DNA of 64,000 bases from Pontederia crassipes (Eukaryota > Streptophyta > Magnoliopsida > Commelinales > Pontederiaceae): assembly GCA_030549335.1 (NCBI GenBank), contig JAUKPH010000017.1:9695501-9759500 (forward strand). The letters are read 5' to 3'. The translations under genes were made by a program, and so were the position numbers. Below are positions 12,801-24,855 of this stretch, in pieces (the first letter of the stretch is position 1; every line of letters begins with the position of its first letter). The notes below the pieces were generated by a model. It did no database searches, had not been told where the DNA came from, and was given only the letters and a program-made list of their open reading frames with translations.

Positions 12801-14697
12801 CACATTTACTTTTGAGCTTAGTTCATGACGGGAGAATGTTGCTTGGCTAAAAGCACATTATGATATTTAAGGCTCTTTATGATCTAAGAAGATTTATTTC
12901 TTGAGTGACCATGCCTTGTAGAGTTTAAGAATTCTTATGTTTGACATGATTAAAAACATTACAAAGATATTTCATAATTGGAAAAAAATTTGTATGAAGG
13001 GACAATTAATCATGTTTCCAATAACCTGTGGGAAATGAAATATATGAAGTATCTTAAATACCATATATCTTGCCATTGTGATTAGTTGTCAACAAATTAT
13101 TCAATTATATGTATAATGATTTATTATAATAATAAAATAGATGAAATAAAATATAATAGGTACATGTATATATATATGATAATCATCTTTGCTTTTATCT
13201 TCCTATTTCATAAGTGTTGGGGAAATGCTAGTGGTAGTGTCTCTACATTTGGTAGTTTATTACCCCATGGAAGATCCGTAGAATGATAGAACAAAAATTA
13301 TCTAGGATTCTAAGTAATTTTGACAATAGGAAGATGCAATTTTATGTGACTTTCACATACGATCTCATGGTAATATGAAAACATTTGCTAACTACTTTAA
13401 AGTGAAATTTAGTTATATTTTGATCACTAACTTTGCTTTAAACTTGGTGCGTTAATCATCATAAAATGAAAGATATTGATTAACTCATAGTCTATAATAA
13501 TCAAAATAATTTTACGATTTGGACAGGAAGATAAGTACATTTTAAGGAAAATTAACTATTTTCCCAATATTTTGTGATAAGTAAAATTTCACTTTTTTTC
13601 AAATAAATGGTTCCACCAAAATAATTAAAAATATTTCCATAAAAGGTTAGTGTGAGAGTTTGGATTATGACTACATAAAATGCTGAAAATATTTATTGAG
13701 AAGCAATGTCAAACTATTTTTGCAAGAATAATTTGTTGCGATGACTACAACAAGATCCTAAGGTCAGATGAAATATGTCGAGAATATGTTAGAGATTTTC
13801 TATGTTAAAAATGAAATATGTATTTGCTCTACAATTAATGTTGTCATTTCTCTCTATTAGATTTTAAACCAATCTTCTAATGAAAACTTATTTAATCGTC
13901 CTATTGATATATTGAGAATCCATACGGCTTTAACCCGACATAGGGACACTTCTTCTAAAGTAAATCTCAAACTAAGCAACATATCACTCATAAGAAACAA
14001 CTAGAAAAGAATTATTTCATTTAAAAATAGTAGACTTCCATCATTACTATATTAATTTTATATCTCGCTTTTTATGTTGAGGTTCACGTCAAGCATTAGA
14101 TAAGAAGACTATTTCTCATTTTTGTATTTTTATCTTACGTCTTAAAAATTATCGAATATAATGAACCAAGGTCTATAGATTGGGATACATCATCCTTTTG
14201 TCATTATTTTGCACATTAATGAATTTCTAAGTATACGTTATTGTCAACGGTTAATGTCACAAACAACTTATGAAAACTTTACATTAATTAGTTTTCAATA
14301 ATACATTCTATCTTTGTTTCTTGTCAAAATATTAGTCTTGTTCTAAAAGAAATTCTTTTATGCTATGCAGTATTATATTGATCTGATATTTAATAAGAGA
14401 CGGCGATCTAAGAGAGAAGTCTTAGAGTTCCATGACATATTAATGAAGCTACAATTGTACTCAAAAAATTCATTACCAAAGGTATATGCATTTCTTTTTC
14501 CTTGCTAAAGCTTACATTTTCTCTGACTATGAAAGTTATAAGGATATTTTTCTTAGTTATTTAAATAAATTCCTAATTATTTCTTAGCATTTTGTGATTC
14601 AAATGTTAGGTATGGTTATCTACAGGAAGACAAGTTGGAACTATTGAGAGATGTACGGGAATTGCAAAAGCAAGAAAAAAGAAAAAATGATATGTGA
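9865..14697 (+). CDS. methyl-CpG-binding domain (MBD) protein, three exons
   Basis: Exons are 9865-10440, 14371-14481 and 14626-14697, with GT...AG introns in phase 0, giving about 252 residues. Residues 1-160 are acidic and disordered-looking. The MBD spans about 165-225: exon 1 ends with SPEWLPQGWK and SRKLGRSKGHKDK, and exon 2 continues YYIDLIFNKRRRSKREVLEF. This matches the family pattern LPxGW, then R-K-x-G-R-S, then D-x-Y, then R-S-K-xEV. The arginines, aspartate and tyrosine that contact methylated CpG in this fold appear retained. Exon 3 is a short Lys/Glu-rich tail (LQKQEKRK) ending in TGA. A nuclear reader of methylated DNA is the expected role. The first ATG with A at -3 is 9865; 9886 (CCATGG) is an alternative. 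Exon 3 and the tail are less certain than the MBD junction. There is no sign of disruption. Confidence 0.8.
10441..14370 (+). other. intron 1 of the MBD gene (3.9 kb)
   Basis: It begins GTAATTAG and ends TGCTATGCAG, and lies between the two halves of the MBD fold. It is AT-rich and contains diverged internal tandem duplications, listed separately. I see no nested gene. Confidence 0.75.
11845..12615 (+). repeat. intronic tandem duplication, period about 450 bp
   Basis: 11845-12165 and 12295-12615 are diverged direct copies. Shared landmarks are CAATMTCGATATCTAGAAAAG near the start, then CCTAGCTAGTTTGCATC, ACACACTAGCTTGTCA and a TTATTCTAGTGT end. A smaller pair with AAAGAAAGAGGTG lies just upstream at about 11540-11700. 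Confidence 0.7.
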
Positions 14698-15244
14698 AGA
14701 AGATGAAAATAATGTTTGTTCCTTACATAAACTTCTATTTAGTTTGATTTGTTTGACTATATTCTTTCTCTTATTAATGTGTCAATTATTCCTTTCAAGA
14801 ATTGATTGATCTTCTTCCTACATATCTCTGATAGAGCCTTTAATGGATAAGCTAAACTGCCTTTGTGTTAAAATTTACATGCAAAATTACTTTACATTTA
14901 TATGATAATAATTTTGAAAGAAAATGGTAATATTTTATGTCTAGATATCAAGGACTTCCCAAATGCCTCCAATGTTCAAGGTGATTACTAAAGGATTTGG
15001 TGTGTTAATGGTCACAAGTGACTTGCTTAGGCAAATGGAAGGTATTCATACATACGTACATATAAATGTTCAAGGTCCTTTTATACATGCTTTACTAGGA
15101 TTAATGTTGAATGATTCATCTGTCTATGAATTTGTGTATGACAAAAAAACTTCTATGGATGTCTAATAGGATAAATTTTTTTGCTTCTACTAAAGTGTAC
15201 ACATGCACTCATGTAGCTTATATATACATCAAAATATGCTTATA

Positions 15245-15252
<8 letters not shown>

Positions 15253-15277
<25 letters not shown>
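15253..15277. repeat. (TA)n microsatellite
   Basis: About 12 TA units. The corresponding site in the second duplication copy (near 15820) is much shorter, so the tract expanded or shrank after duplication. Confidence 0.85.
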
Positions 15278-15554
15278 TCTTGTCACAAAATGGACTTTTT
15301 TCATTCCAAGAATCTTATGTTTATAAGGAGGTTTGAAAACAAGATGTGTAAAGTTATGTACTTCTTTTTCTTTTTTGACAAACCTTTTTACATTGGTATA
15401 TTAATGAATTCACAACAACCCATAAAGAAAACATGAGTAAGAAGATGATAAATTTGCAAAAGATATGCTCTTTAACTTAGGAATAAACTGTGAGAAAAAT
15501 GAGAATGACATTGAGATGATGTAGAAAATTACAAGCAAATGGAAGGTATGCACA

Positions 15555-15645
15555 CATACATACATACATACATACATACATACATACATACATACATACA
15601 ATGTTTGTATGTATGTATGTATGTATGTGTATGCATGTATGTATT
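15555..15645. repeat. palindromic tetranucleotide microsatellite (CATA)n-(TATG)n
   Basis: About 11 CATA units are followed, after a short AATGTTTG spacer, by about 9 units of the reverse complement TATG, with two variant units (TGTATGC). The two arms can pair into a long hairpin or cruciform. Confidence 0.9.
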
Positions 15646-18188
15646 CAAGATTGTTTTATACATTATTCACTAGGATCCTAAGTTATTCATTTGCCTAAGA
15701 ATTTGTTTACGTTAAAAAATCTTCTATGAATGTATAATATGATAGATTTTTTTCTTGTACTAAAGTGTACACATGCACTCATGTAGCTAATATATACATC
15801 AAAATATGCTTATACATATATAATATTCTTGTCACGATATGGACTTTTTTCATTCTAAGAATCTTATGTTTATAAGGAGGTTTGAAACCAAAATGGGTAA
15901 AGCAATTATTTTGTGTGCTTATTTTTCTTTTTTGACAAACCTTTTTTACATTGGTATATTAATAAATTCACAAAAACCCATAAAAAAAACATGAGTAAGT
16001 GGATGATAAATTTCAAAAGATATGCTCTTTAACTTCGGAATAAACTATGAGAAAAAAATGAGAATGACTAAATATAATGGATGCAAATTATTGAATTGTA
16101 ATTAATAATTAAAATAATAATAAAATAAAATAAAATTAGGAAACATAATATAAATAAAGAATCCATAATCCCATCGGAGTATTAATTGCATATAAAGTTT
16201 AGATCATACGATATAATTATAACAGTAGTAGTTATTATTATATTACCAATAGTAAACATTAAATAATTAGTTATTATAGCAACGTCAAAAGGGATGATAA
16301 ATATCTTGTATGGATAGTTTTTGTTATAAAAAAAAGAAAGGGATTGGAAGAGACTGCAATGCATGGTCATGAAAAATTCACAATACGTGATTTTATTATA
16401 AACTATGAAAATTTAACCATGAAACTTATATAAAAATTTTGATTAGAAAAAAATTCAAAATAATCAATTCGATAAAGTATATGTTAAATGTTATATATTT
16501 TATACTATATTAATTACAAAGTGCTTAAAAGCTAACATCAATATTAGTGGGACAAGTTGAACCCATAGCTTGTGATGATGGCTCACTCTCGAACGCAATA
16601 CATTTTAGTTTAGGACATGCTTCGTGAGGTACGCTTCGATGCTATGGATTTTATAAATGTCTTGCTTTATTCTAATATGATTTCTTGATAGTTTAATATT
16701 CACTATTTTATTATTTTCATTCAATTGTAATTTTTTTGTATGTTTTACATGTCAATTACCTTTTTCTTGACATAGGTAAAGACAACATATGCACAAGGGA
16801 GGAAGAATTTGCAAATGCACACATGGATGAAAGAAGTTAAGCAAAAAAATCAAAGAGGAAAGCTAGACCATTTTACCTAAATTGAAGAAATTAAACATTA
16901 CTTGGGTTATGTTTTACTATCTTAAATATTTAGATGTAGTAAAATAGGTTATACTATAAAGTTGTTATATTAGAAATGTACAAAGGCAGTCCCTTGTCTC
17001 ATCCTTCTAGTAAAAATCAAATCATTCTCTTGCATATGTTGCCCCTGAAAATTTGAGAATTCTTTACCTTTTCCAGTTGATTGAAAGATATACATATTGA
17101 ATGATTATGAAGTGTCAAGATGTGCTATGCAATAGGTGAGTTTTTCTCTTAAAATAATTGATTTGTTTACTTACTATGAGAATAAATAAGACATAATATT
17201 TGTTTGCTCATTGCACACATTGTTTATCATGCAAATGTGGCACATGCATTTGATGAATAAACAATTTATCTTTTATACTTTGCACTAGAAAAACTTATAA
17301 CAAGTGTAATGATTTTATGCTAATAAATAGTGTTTGTGACACACGTTAAAAAAAAATTTCTTAAGATTTTTTTTGTGATTAACTACATGTGTTATGCTTC
17401 TATTATCTATTGGCGAAATTTCCATTTATCTTGACACTTTGGCACTACACTCCTCTCCGACGTCAGAGGGGTGGTGGTGTCATCCCCTTACTTTGTATTT
17501 TTATTAATTTTTTATATTATTTATTATATGTTTGTATTATTTTATGTTACATCACGTTGTAATCGAGGAATTATCTATTAGCTGTTAGAAGGATAACATG
17601 TGCAAGGAAAATAAAGTTTGAAGATAATCTAGTTACAAGTTAAAATTGAAAGACGGTTAAGTAACCACGCCCAAAATTAGGGATGATTCACGTAATTTAA
17701 GGATGGAGGAGTGGGAATTTCTCATGATTTGATTACTGCTTCTACTAAATGCAATATATTAATGTGCCTTTTATAAATGATGGAAGGTTTCAACTTCAAC
17801 GTAAAAAGTTGATGTCAAATGTGCCCCTTAATTTCAAAGGTCGAATTTTGCTCCTTTTCACAAATATTGCACCTATGTCCCAAGGATGCATCTTAATGCA
17901 AAAGACGCATCCCTTAATTAATGAGAGCTAGTATTATGGATTGAATTTTTATAATTGTAATTTTTTCAGATTTATTTATTTTGCTTGCGTTTGTACATGG
18001 AGTCGAACACGGGAAAGATTTCCAGGTCACCTACAAACTTTATAATTCCATGGCCCCAACTCCAAGGGCATGCACACTCTTATTTGAACGCGCTCAAAAA
18101 CAAGTTTAAGCAAGTACATGATCGGAGAATCACATCACACACGGACACAGTGACAGGTGAGCATGCGCAACTGACATTATCAAACGAA

Positions 18189-18921
18189 TTACAGAAAGAC
18201 TACTACATGGAGTAGCTGGAAGCTGAAGGCGGCATCTGCTGCTGCTCGCCCGTAGCCGATGCCGAGCAGGTCGCAATACCTCTTGTAGTATCCAATCCGG
18301 TCGGCAACGCGAGAGTCGGGTCCTTTGCCGCACTCCAGCCCTCCGTTGATGATGTTGGTCAGGACTCCGTACCCCGGCAGCCGTCCTGCAGCCATGTCAT
18401 CGGCCGTGTGGGTCCATCTCCCAGTGATGACGTCGTGGCAGGACGGCTTTGGCGATTGCGGCGTCATCCAGAACCATAACGCTGTCTTGAACGAGATGGT
18501 CAGGTTCGTCGCCACCAGCTCTGGGTTGCTGAGCAGGTTGACGCCGATGGCGTTGCCCGCCGGCCCATAATTGTAGTTGCTGCAGGAAGGACGGATGGAG
18601 TGAGTTCATAGCAAACAGAAAGCTATACGTTTACGTATTAGAGTCCTTGTTCTGATTCGAAAACACGGAGAAGAAGAGAAATTTGTGCAGAAACTACTTA
18701 CTACGATATCTGAATTGCGGCCGTAATAGAACTTCCCCGGAACACAAGGCCACTGCGAGCTCTGAACACAGTAATTTGCTGCAGCGCCCACTTCGTCCAT
18801 GAAGCAGTAGCCGACCGGCGCAGTCGGCCACCCGCCTGCGAACGTCCAAATCGTAAGTGAATAATTAATTGCATCCACACGCATCGATCAGTCGGAGAAG
18901 AGGAAAGAAACTAACCAGTTG
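18189..18921 (-). pseudogene. chitinase exon 1 tail, intron 1, exon 2, intron 2 and exon 3
   Basis: The exon 1 tail is the duplicated target site plus one G at 18916, followed by donor GTTAGT. Exon 2 starts after TTCGCAG and reads GGWPTAP only when joined to that G (phase 1). Exon 2 ends ATCGTA|GTAAGT. Exon 3 starts after CTGCAG and restores NYNYGPAG. The reading frame through exon 3 is open to the TAA at 18189-18191. These exact junctions show that the gene was normally spliced before it was interrupted. Confidence 0.85.
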
Positions 18922-21318
18922 TGTAACACCTCCAAAATCGTCCCTCCTGCCACGTAGGCAGTCAGGTTGACCCGGGGGCGCTACACTATCTATTACTCTA
19001 TTGACCATGACCATTCAACAATATGGCTTACATGGCACTAATATAATAATAAAATATTATCAAAGACTTTAATGCGGAAGATTAAACGATGGAATGTCAA
19101 GAAACATTTGATAACATAAATGGTCCAATATGCGAAAGTTCAAACGTTAAACATGAAAGAGGACAGTGGTAACATAGTTCATGACGAAATACGGGAATGC
19201 ATCAGTTCAACATGCGAAAGAGAAGTTTAATGAGCGAAAGTCATGATGTCTCTAAATCGATTACAATAATATGAACTAGATATAATAAGAAAACTTGAAG
19301 CGGAAGATTAGTCATGTGCAGCGTTCTCCAAGCTCTGAGCCCTCCATCCTCATCAGTTGGCATTCTCACCTGCAAAATCTCATTGCAGGGGAATCGAATA
19401 TCCGTGAGCAAAAAGCCCAGTACGATACAAAGAAATAAAGATCAGTGATAAACGTGGAATTAATAAATCAATCTCTGACTATAGCAAGGTCCATACTTTA
19501 TTCTTTACTATATTATTCTTTGTCTTTACCATACTATGATCCACATTTTACTATACTTTACTCTATGCTTTACTTTATTGTACACTGCTTTACATTACTT
19601 TACATTACAGTGCTCTGCTTTGCATTTCTTTACTTTACAATGCCTTGCTTTTCATTGTCTTACATTACATTGCTTTACTATGAGTTGCACTACGTCTTTT
19701 ACATTACTATGATATCCTTATAGTTAGTTGTCCTATGCGAGCTCGACTTTAAATAGTTGGGATGCTAGGGGTGCTTCTTTGCTCTGAAGCCAGTAAGCCC
19801 ATAAAGGGAAAAGGGGTGAGTGTTACGACCTCACCCAGTTCGAAAAGTAGGGGGAAGGATTCCTACAATTCAGGAATAGTGGTCAATTAAGAGACCTGTA
19901 GGTTCACTGTCTCCTCAGCTAGCTACCTGTCCCTCTGCACGATACTTTAATCTTTAGGGGAAGGGGTGTATCCTCTAGTACCACCCTTCATTCGAGATAC
20001 AGGTGGGAGAAGACCTGAAATCTCAGGAATAGTGGTCATTGAAGACAGTAGCTTCGCTGTCCCCTCCGCTAACTACCTATCCCTCCACTGCTATAACATT
20101 GATCTTTACTTTAACATTGGGGGTGGCACATAACAATCACATATCTTTACTTTACAATATTTATCTTTGATTAGTATGACAATTATAGTGCAGAATTCAA
20201 CTAGAAATTAGTCTCTGTTCAATGGGACTCAACCAATATAGGTAAATTGGTTAGGGTCTCAGAATCTAATTTAATATTGGTGTTGGGTCACTATCGGAAC
20301 CGGTCGACCGTTTCTGGATCGGTCGATCGTTCCTATGTGACCGGTCGACCGGTCCTCTGGATCGCTCGACCATATTTCTGGTCGAGCCGTCTCTAGGTCG
20401 GCCGACCGTGCACATACGGCCGGTCGACCGCTACTCTATGATCGGTCGACCATTCTGGTGGCCGGTCGACCGGTGGTAAAACCGTGCAGACACACACTGT
20501 AATTAAATCGGTCGATGATTGGAAGTTCGGTCAATCGATTTCCTAAACGGATCTGTCCGTGGACAGATTGATCGGTCGACCACCATGGTGAGGCCGGTTG
20601 ACCGATTATGACGAACTCGCGTGAGTTCTGCAAATGGACCGGTCGACCGTTGAGTATATCGGTCAACCGGTCTGAACGATAAAACAGAGCCGTCGGGATT
20701 CATTTGCAAATGCGGCGATCTTCCGGCCGTTAAATCACCACGACATGAATAGGAAAATCATAGCTAACAATCTCAGGATCATAATGGACTATTCATGCGT
20801 ATCAAATAATCAATATTTCTTTGTCTAGGGATTTCGAACGCCAAGGTACCTCTGTTTTCGTGTTTTCCGATCGTCGGTCACTGTTCGAGTCGTTGGGACG
20901 ATCGCCAGTCGTCCTGGGTTAACGAAAAGTCGCGCTTAGTCCTCATGGAGATCGAGGGAGGTCGCTGGTCATCGTTGGTCGCTCGACTGGTCGCTGTTCG
21001 TCGTGGAAGTTGCGTCCTGATCGTCTCCGACGGTCGCTGTGCGTCGGCGTAGAAGAAGAAGAAGAAAAGAGGCGGCGTCGGCAAGGTTCCAAGGGGGACG
21101 CGAGGTCTCCCTCGCATCCTCCCTTTATAGGATCGGCCGGCCTGTCGACCATTTCTTTTTCCGATTCATTTCCTTTTTTTAATTCGATTCAAATTCTGAA
21201 TTGATTCCTTTCATTAATAGCATTGATCATTATGGTTTGAATTCGAATTTTGCCATTAATTCTTTTGTTTTCTGAATTTGAATTTTGTTTTCCTTATGCA
21301 AATTTCACATCCGTTACA
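18922..21318 (-). repeat. 3' LTR of the chromovirus
   Basis: 2,397 bp, bounded by TGTAACACC on the left and CCGTTACA on the right (+ strand). It contains a CTTTACATTA-type pyrimidine-rich tract at about 19490-19690, a cluster of GGTCGACC palindromes at about 20295-20670, and a GAAGAAGAAG tract near 21050. It carries roughly 100 bp in the palindrome cluster that the other LTR lacks. Confidence 0.95.
20295..20670. repeat. cluster of GGTCGACC palindromes in the 3' LTR
   Basis: About ten copies of CGGTCGACCG or one-base variants (CGGTTGACCG, CGGTCAACCG, CGGTCGATCG) occur at 20-60 bp intervals. The counterpart in the other LTR is at about 28250-28570 with fewer copies. No other part of the window has this motif. 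Confidence 0.85.
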
Positions 21319-21324
21319 ATATTA

Positions 21325-21336
21325 CCCCTTTAAAAG
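21325..21336 (-). other. polypurine tract
   Basis: On the minus strand CTTTTAAAGGGG lies six bases before the TGTAAC start of the 3' LTR. It is shorter and less pure than many plant polypurine tracts. Confidence 0.65.
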
Positions 21337-21364
21337 AAAATTCGTCCTCGAATTTTGATAAGAG

Positions 21365-21598
21365 TTAGGACTTACCGAATAATTGCGGAAAATTTTCTCG
21401 CATCTCTGATTCTACTTCCCAAGTTGCCTCATTTCCTTGATGATGTTTCCAAGCTACTTTGACCAATGACACTTTCTTCCTTCCTTGTTGGTGTTCCTGA
21501 TACTCCAAGATCTCCATGGGTTGTTCTTCATATGTCAGATCCTCCTTGAGGTTTGGTTCCTTAATTTGAATCACATTCGCATAATCGTGCTTGTACAT
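21365..21598 (-). pseudogene. integrase C-terminal chromodomain
   Basis: Downstream of the integrase tail, in a shifted frame, is a 50-60 residue domain: DLTYEEQPMEILEYQ, then SLVKVAWKHHQGNEATWE, then MRENFPQLF. The Tyr/Trp/Trp pattern and the ATWE motif are those of chromovirus chromodomains, which direct integration toward particular chromatin. A stop follows just before the polypurine tract. Confidence 0.88.
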
Positions 21599-21599
21599 C

Positions 21600-22690
21600 C
21601 GGAGTAAAGAGACATGAAGATGTTGTGTACTCTAGCATATGCTGGGGGTAGAGCCAACCTGTATGCTGAGTCTCCCACCATCTCTAATATCTCAAAAGGA
21701 CCTACGTACATTGAACTCAATTTTTCACGCTTACTAAAACGCATTACTCCTTTGGTGGGGGAAACTTTGAGTAGGACTTGGTCTCCTGCTTTGAACTTAT
21801 GTTCTCGGCGCTTCTTATCCGCGTAGGCCTTCTGACGATCTTGAGCAGACTTCATTTTCTTCTTTATTAATTCCACTCTATCTGTGTACTCTTGTGTCTG
21901 CTTCTGTAGTTCGGCACTCAAGATCTTCCTTTCGCCCACTTCACCCCAACATGTCGGGGAGCGACATGGCCGTCCGTACTGTGCTTCAAAAGGAGACATT
22001 TCTATGCTAGCATGGAAGCTGTTGTTGTAGGAGAACTCAATAAGAGTTAGATGCTTATCCCAGTTACCATGTCAATCCAACGCACATGCTCTAAGCATAT
22101 CCTCCAATGTTTTGATCGTCCTCTTCGATTGTCCATCTGTCTGGGGATGAAAGGTTGTACTGTAGCGAAGCCTAGTCCCAACAGCATTCTGGAGGCTCTT
22201 TCAGAATTTGGAGGTGAACCTGTGATCTCTATCAGACACAATAGTTGCTGGAATCCCGTGAAGCCTAACAATCTCCTGTACATATAAATCCATTAAACTT
22301 TCAAAAGATTATTTTACCTTGATGGGTAGGAAGTGAGCCGATTTGGTGAGTCGGTCCACTATTACCATATTGCATCATGTCCTTTCTGAGTCCGGGGCAA
22401 GCCGGTGATGAAGTCCATTAATATCTCTTCCCACTTTCATTGTGGGATGCCTAGACTCTTCAGAGTTCTTTAGGGTTTCTGATGTTCTATCTTGACTTGT
22501 TGACACACTATACATTTGGAGACATATTCTGCGATCTCTTTTTTCATATCTGGCCACCAAAAACTTCGCTGGACATCTTTATACATCTTCGTACTCCCTG
22601 GGTGAATTGCAAATTCAGACTTGTGGCATTCGTCTAAGACTTCCCTTCGAAGTTCAGTGTTATTTGGTACCCATAAGCGATCACGGTACC
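21600..22690 (-). pseudogene. integrase (zinc-binding and DDE core), heavily damaged
   Basis: The zinc-binding HHCC part is intact (HKSEFAIH ... CIVC at about 22500-22620). The core begins MDFITGLPRTQKG and continues IVDRLTKSAHFLPI after a one-base loss near 22377, then [17 protein letters not shown] and LEDMLRAC. In-frame TAA, TGA and TGA codons interrupt it (two of them where the family has Trp). The catalytic Glu of the TDGQ-S/T-E motif is Lys (AAG). The C-terminal part (YGRPCRSP, GDQVLLKVSP, YVGPFEI) is open until a one-base loss near 21614. Confidence 0.9.
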
Positions 22691-23234
22691 TAATGCCACC
22701 ATCTGCTGAAATCTTAAAGTTGGTGGTCTCCAGACTAGTCTTTACCATCGTCGTCTGATACTCGGCATCTTCTACCTGTGCCTCAATGATTCTTCCAAAC
22801 ATGTTTGGTACTATACGCTGCATCATCATTAGTGAGCCATCATGTCTTACCCTTTGTGTCCACTTAAAGAGTTCTTCCATCATTTCAAATTGCCGAAGAC
22901 GCATGAAGGCAGCAGATCCTTCCCACTTTCGATTGAGTGCATCCGCTACCGAGTTTGCTATACTAGGATGGTAGTTGATAGCAAACTCATAATCCTTTAG
23001 AAACTCCATCCAACGTCTTTGGCGCATATTCAGTTTCTTCTGTGTAAAAACATACTTTAAACTCTTATGGTCAGTGTAGACCACAAATTCTTCTTCGTAC
23101 AAATAATGGCGCCAAAGTTTGAGGGCAAACACCACTGCTGCCAATTCGAGGTCATGGGTTGGATAATTGACCTCATGTTTCTTCAGCTGTCTGGATGCAT
23201 AGGCCACTACTTTCTCGTGTTGCATCTGTAACAC
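22690..23234 (-). pseudogene. RNase H domain
   Basis: The frame runs [65 protein letters not shown]. The catalytic Asp/Glu positions in LELAAV and YTDHKS are present; the first Asp lies in the preceding frame (VVYSDANG). It would remove the RNA template during reverse transcription. Confidence 0.9.
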
Positions 23235-24255
23235 CCCAATCCTGTGCCATTAGCATCACTGTAAACTACGTAACCACCATTGCCCGATGATAACGTCAAA
23301 ATTGGTGCAGAAGTTAGCCGCTTCTTTAATTCTTGAAAGCTTTCTTCACACTTGGGCGACCAGGTAAACTTCTCTCCTTTCCTTGTGAGTTTGGTCATTG
23401 GCAATGCAATTCTTGAGAAGTCCTTGATGAAGCGTCTGTAGTAGCCTGCTAAACCAAGAAAACTCCTGATCTCGGAGACATTCTTTGGTTGTGTCCAATT
23501 GGACACTGCTTCCACCTTTGTTGGATCCACTGAAATCCCATCCTTGGATATAATATGGCCTAGAAACATCGTCTGTTCTAGCCAAAATTCACATTTAGAG
23601 AATTCCGCATATAATTTCTTTGCTCGTAACGTCTCCAATACTATTCTCAGATGTTCCTTATGCTGCTCTATGCTTGGTGAGTAGATGAGGATATCGTCTA
23701 CAAAGACAATTATGAACTTATCCAGGTGTTCGTGGAAAGTTTGATTCATGAGTCCATGAATGCTTCTGGGGCATTAGTTAACCCAAACGGCATTACCAAG
23801 AACTCATAGTGCTCATATCTTGATCGAAATGCCGTCTTTGGAATATCCTCTTCTGCTACCCTTAACTTGTGATATCCACTCCTCAGATCGATCTTGGAGA
23901 ACACCTTTGCTTTGGATAGCTGATCGAACAAATCATCGATGCGAGGTAGCGGATACTTGTTCTTGATTGTGACTTTGTTCAACATCCTGTAGTCAATGCA
24001 AAGTCTTAATGATCCGTCCTTCTTTTTGACAAAAAGGACTGGTGCACCCCATGGTGAGACACTAGGCCTGATGAAGCTTTTGTCCAGTAGTTCTTGAATC
24101 TGATCTTTTAGTTCTTTCATCTCTATTGGAGCCATGCGGTATGGAGCTTTGGAGATTGGTGCTGTGCCGAGTGCCACTTCAATATGGAAGTCTATCTCCC
24201 TTCTAGGTGGTAGACCACTAACATCGTCAAGGAATACATTAGGAAATTCCCTCAC
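23235..24255 (-). pseudogene. reverse transcriptase domain
   Basis: Conserved blocks in order: [67 protein letters not shown], then the catalytic FVDDILIYS, FLGHIIS and IRSFLGLAGYYRRFI. A one-base loss at about 23748, between FMD and the MNQTFH block, shifts the frame. A second small indel near 23236 separates RT from RNase H at the position of the GLGC motif. The catalytic aspartates are still readable. Confidence 0.92.
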
Positions 24256-24267
24256 AATTTCGATATC

Positions 24268-24855
24268 TTAAGGGGTCTTGGCTGGCTCTGTTATCTTGGT
24301 AATATTTGCAATATAACCTCTACACCCTTTCTGAAGTAGTTTATGTGCCTTCATGACAGACACTATGATCTTTTGTTCTTTCTGTGCAATGCCTCTGATA
24401 ATTACTTTATCTGTACTCTGTGTACCTATAATCACTTTCTTTTGCTTGCACAAGATAGAAGCATCATGGGAGGTTAGCCAGTCCATGCCCAAAATTATAT
24501 CATAATCTCTCATAGGGATAATGATAAGATTAGCAGGAAAGTTCTTTGCCCCTATCTCTATGGGTACATTAGGAAGATATTTTGTAGTAACTAGAGTTCC
24601 TTGTGGGGTCAAGATGTTCATCTTAGGCTCTAAGTTTATTGTAGTTAGCCCTAATGTCTTGGCACATTCTTCAGATATAAATGAATGGGAGGCACTAGAA
24701 TCAAACAATACTATAGTGGGTAGCTTAGCTACGAATAGCATACCTCGAATGACATCAGCGTCATTCCGTGGGGTGTCTTCTTCCAAATTGAAGAGTCTCC
24801 CTTGCACCAATTGTTGCTGCCCACATCTTGGACAGTTCGTTGCGTAGTGGCCCAT
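24268..24855 (-). pseudogene. retroviral-type aspartic protease domain
   Basis: An open stretch of 195 codons downstream of the knuckles. The active-site region reads LFDSSASHSFIS where the family has D-S-G or D-T-G; the Gly codon has become AGT (Ser). Later the conserved YDIILGMDWL is intact. A TAA near 24265 separates it from RT. The protease would cleave the Gag-Pol polyprotein. With the active-site Gly replaced it is probably inactive. Confidence 0.88.

Larger units (their letters stand above)
15040..16060 (+). repeat. tandem duplication, period about 560 bp
   Basis: 15040-15500 and 15600-16060 are direct copies. Both contain AAAGTGTACACATGCACTCA, CATCAAAATATGCTTATA, AAGAATCTTATGTTTATAAG and CATTGGTATATTAAT in order. 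The palindromic CATA/TATG microsatellite sits at the junction of the copies. Confidence 0.8.
14698..18188. other. intergenic region without recognised gene
   Basis: It holds a 560-bp tandem duplication, microsatellites and AT-rich DNA. Small open frames at 14963-15166 and 17749-17931 have no recognisable domain and are not called. A short CG-rich patch at about 17455-17490 (GACGTCAGAGG) has no partner that I can see. The last 200 bases would include the 3' untranslated region of the minus-strand chitinase. Confidence 0.5.

Noticed and set aside
13217-13280. TGTTGGGGAAATGC as a possible Copia LTR start
   Set aside because: No matching end, second copy or primer site in the surrounding intron.
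14963-15166. 67-codon ORF after the MBD gene
   Set aside because: No domain. It lies in a duplicated non-coding region and is not kept in the second copy.
20436-21204. Small ORFs in the LTRs (and their copies at 28210-29149)
   Set aside because: They run through the GGTCGACC cluster and the GAAGAA tract on both strands; composition effects, not genes.
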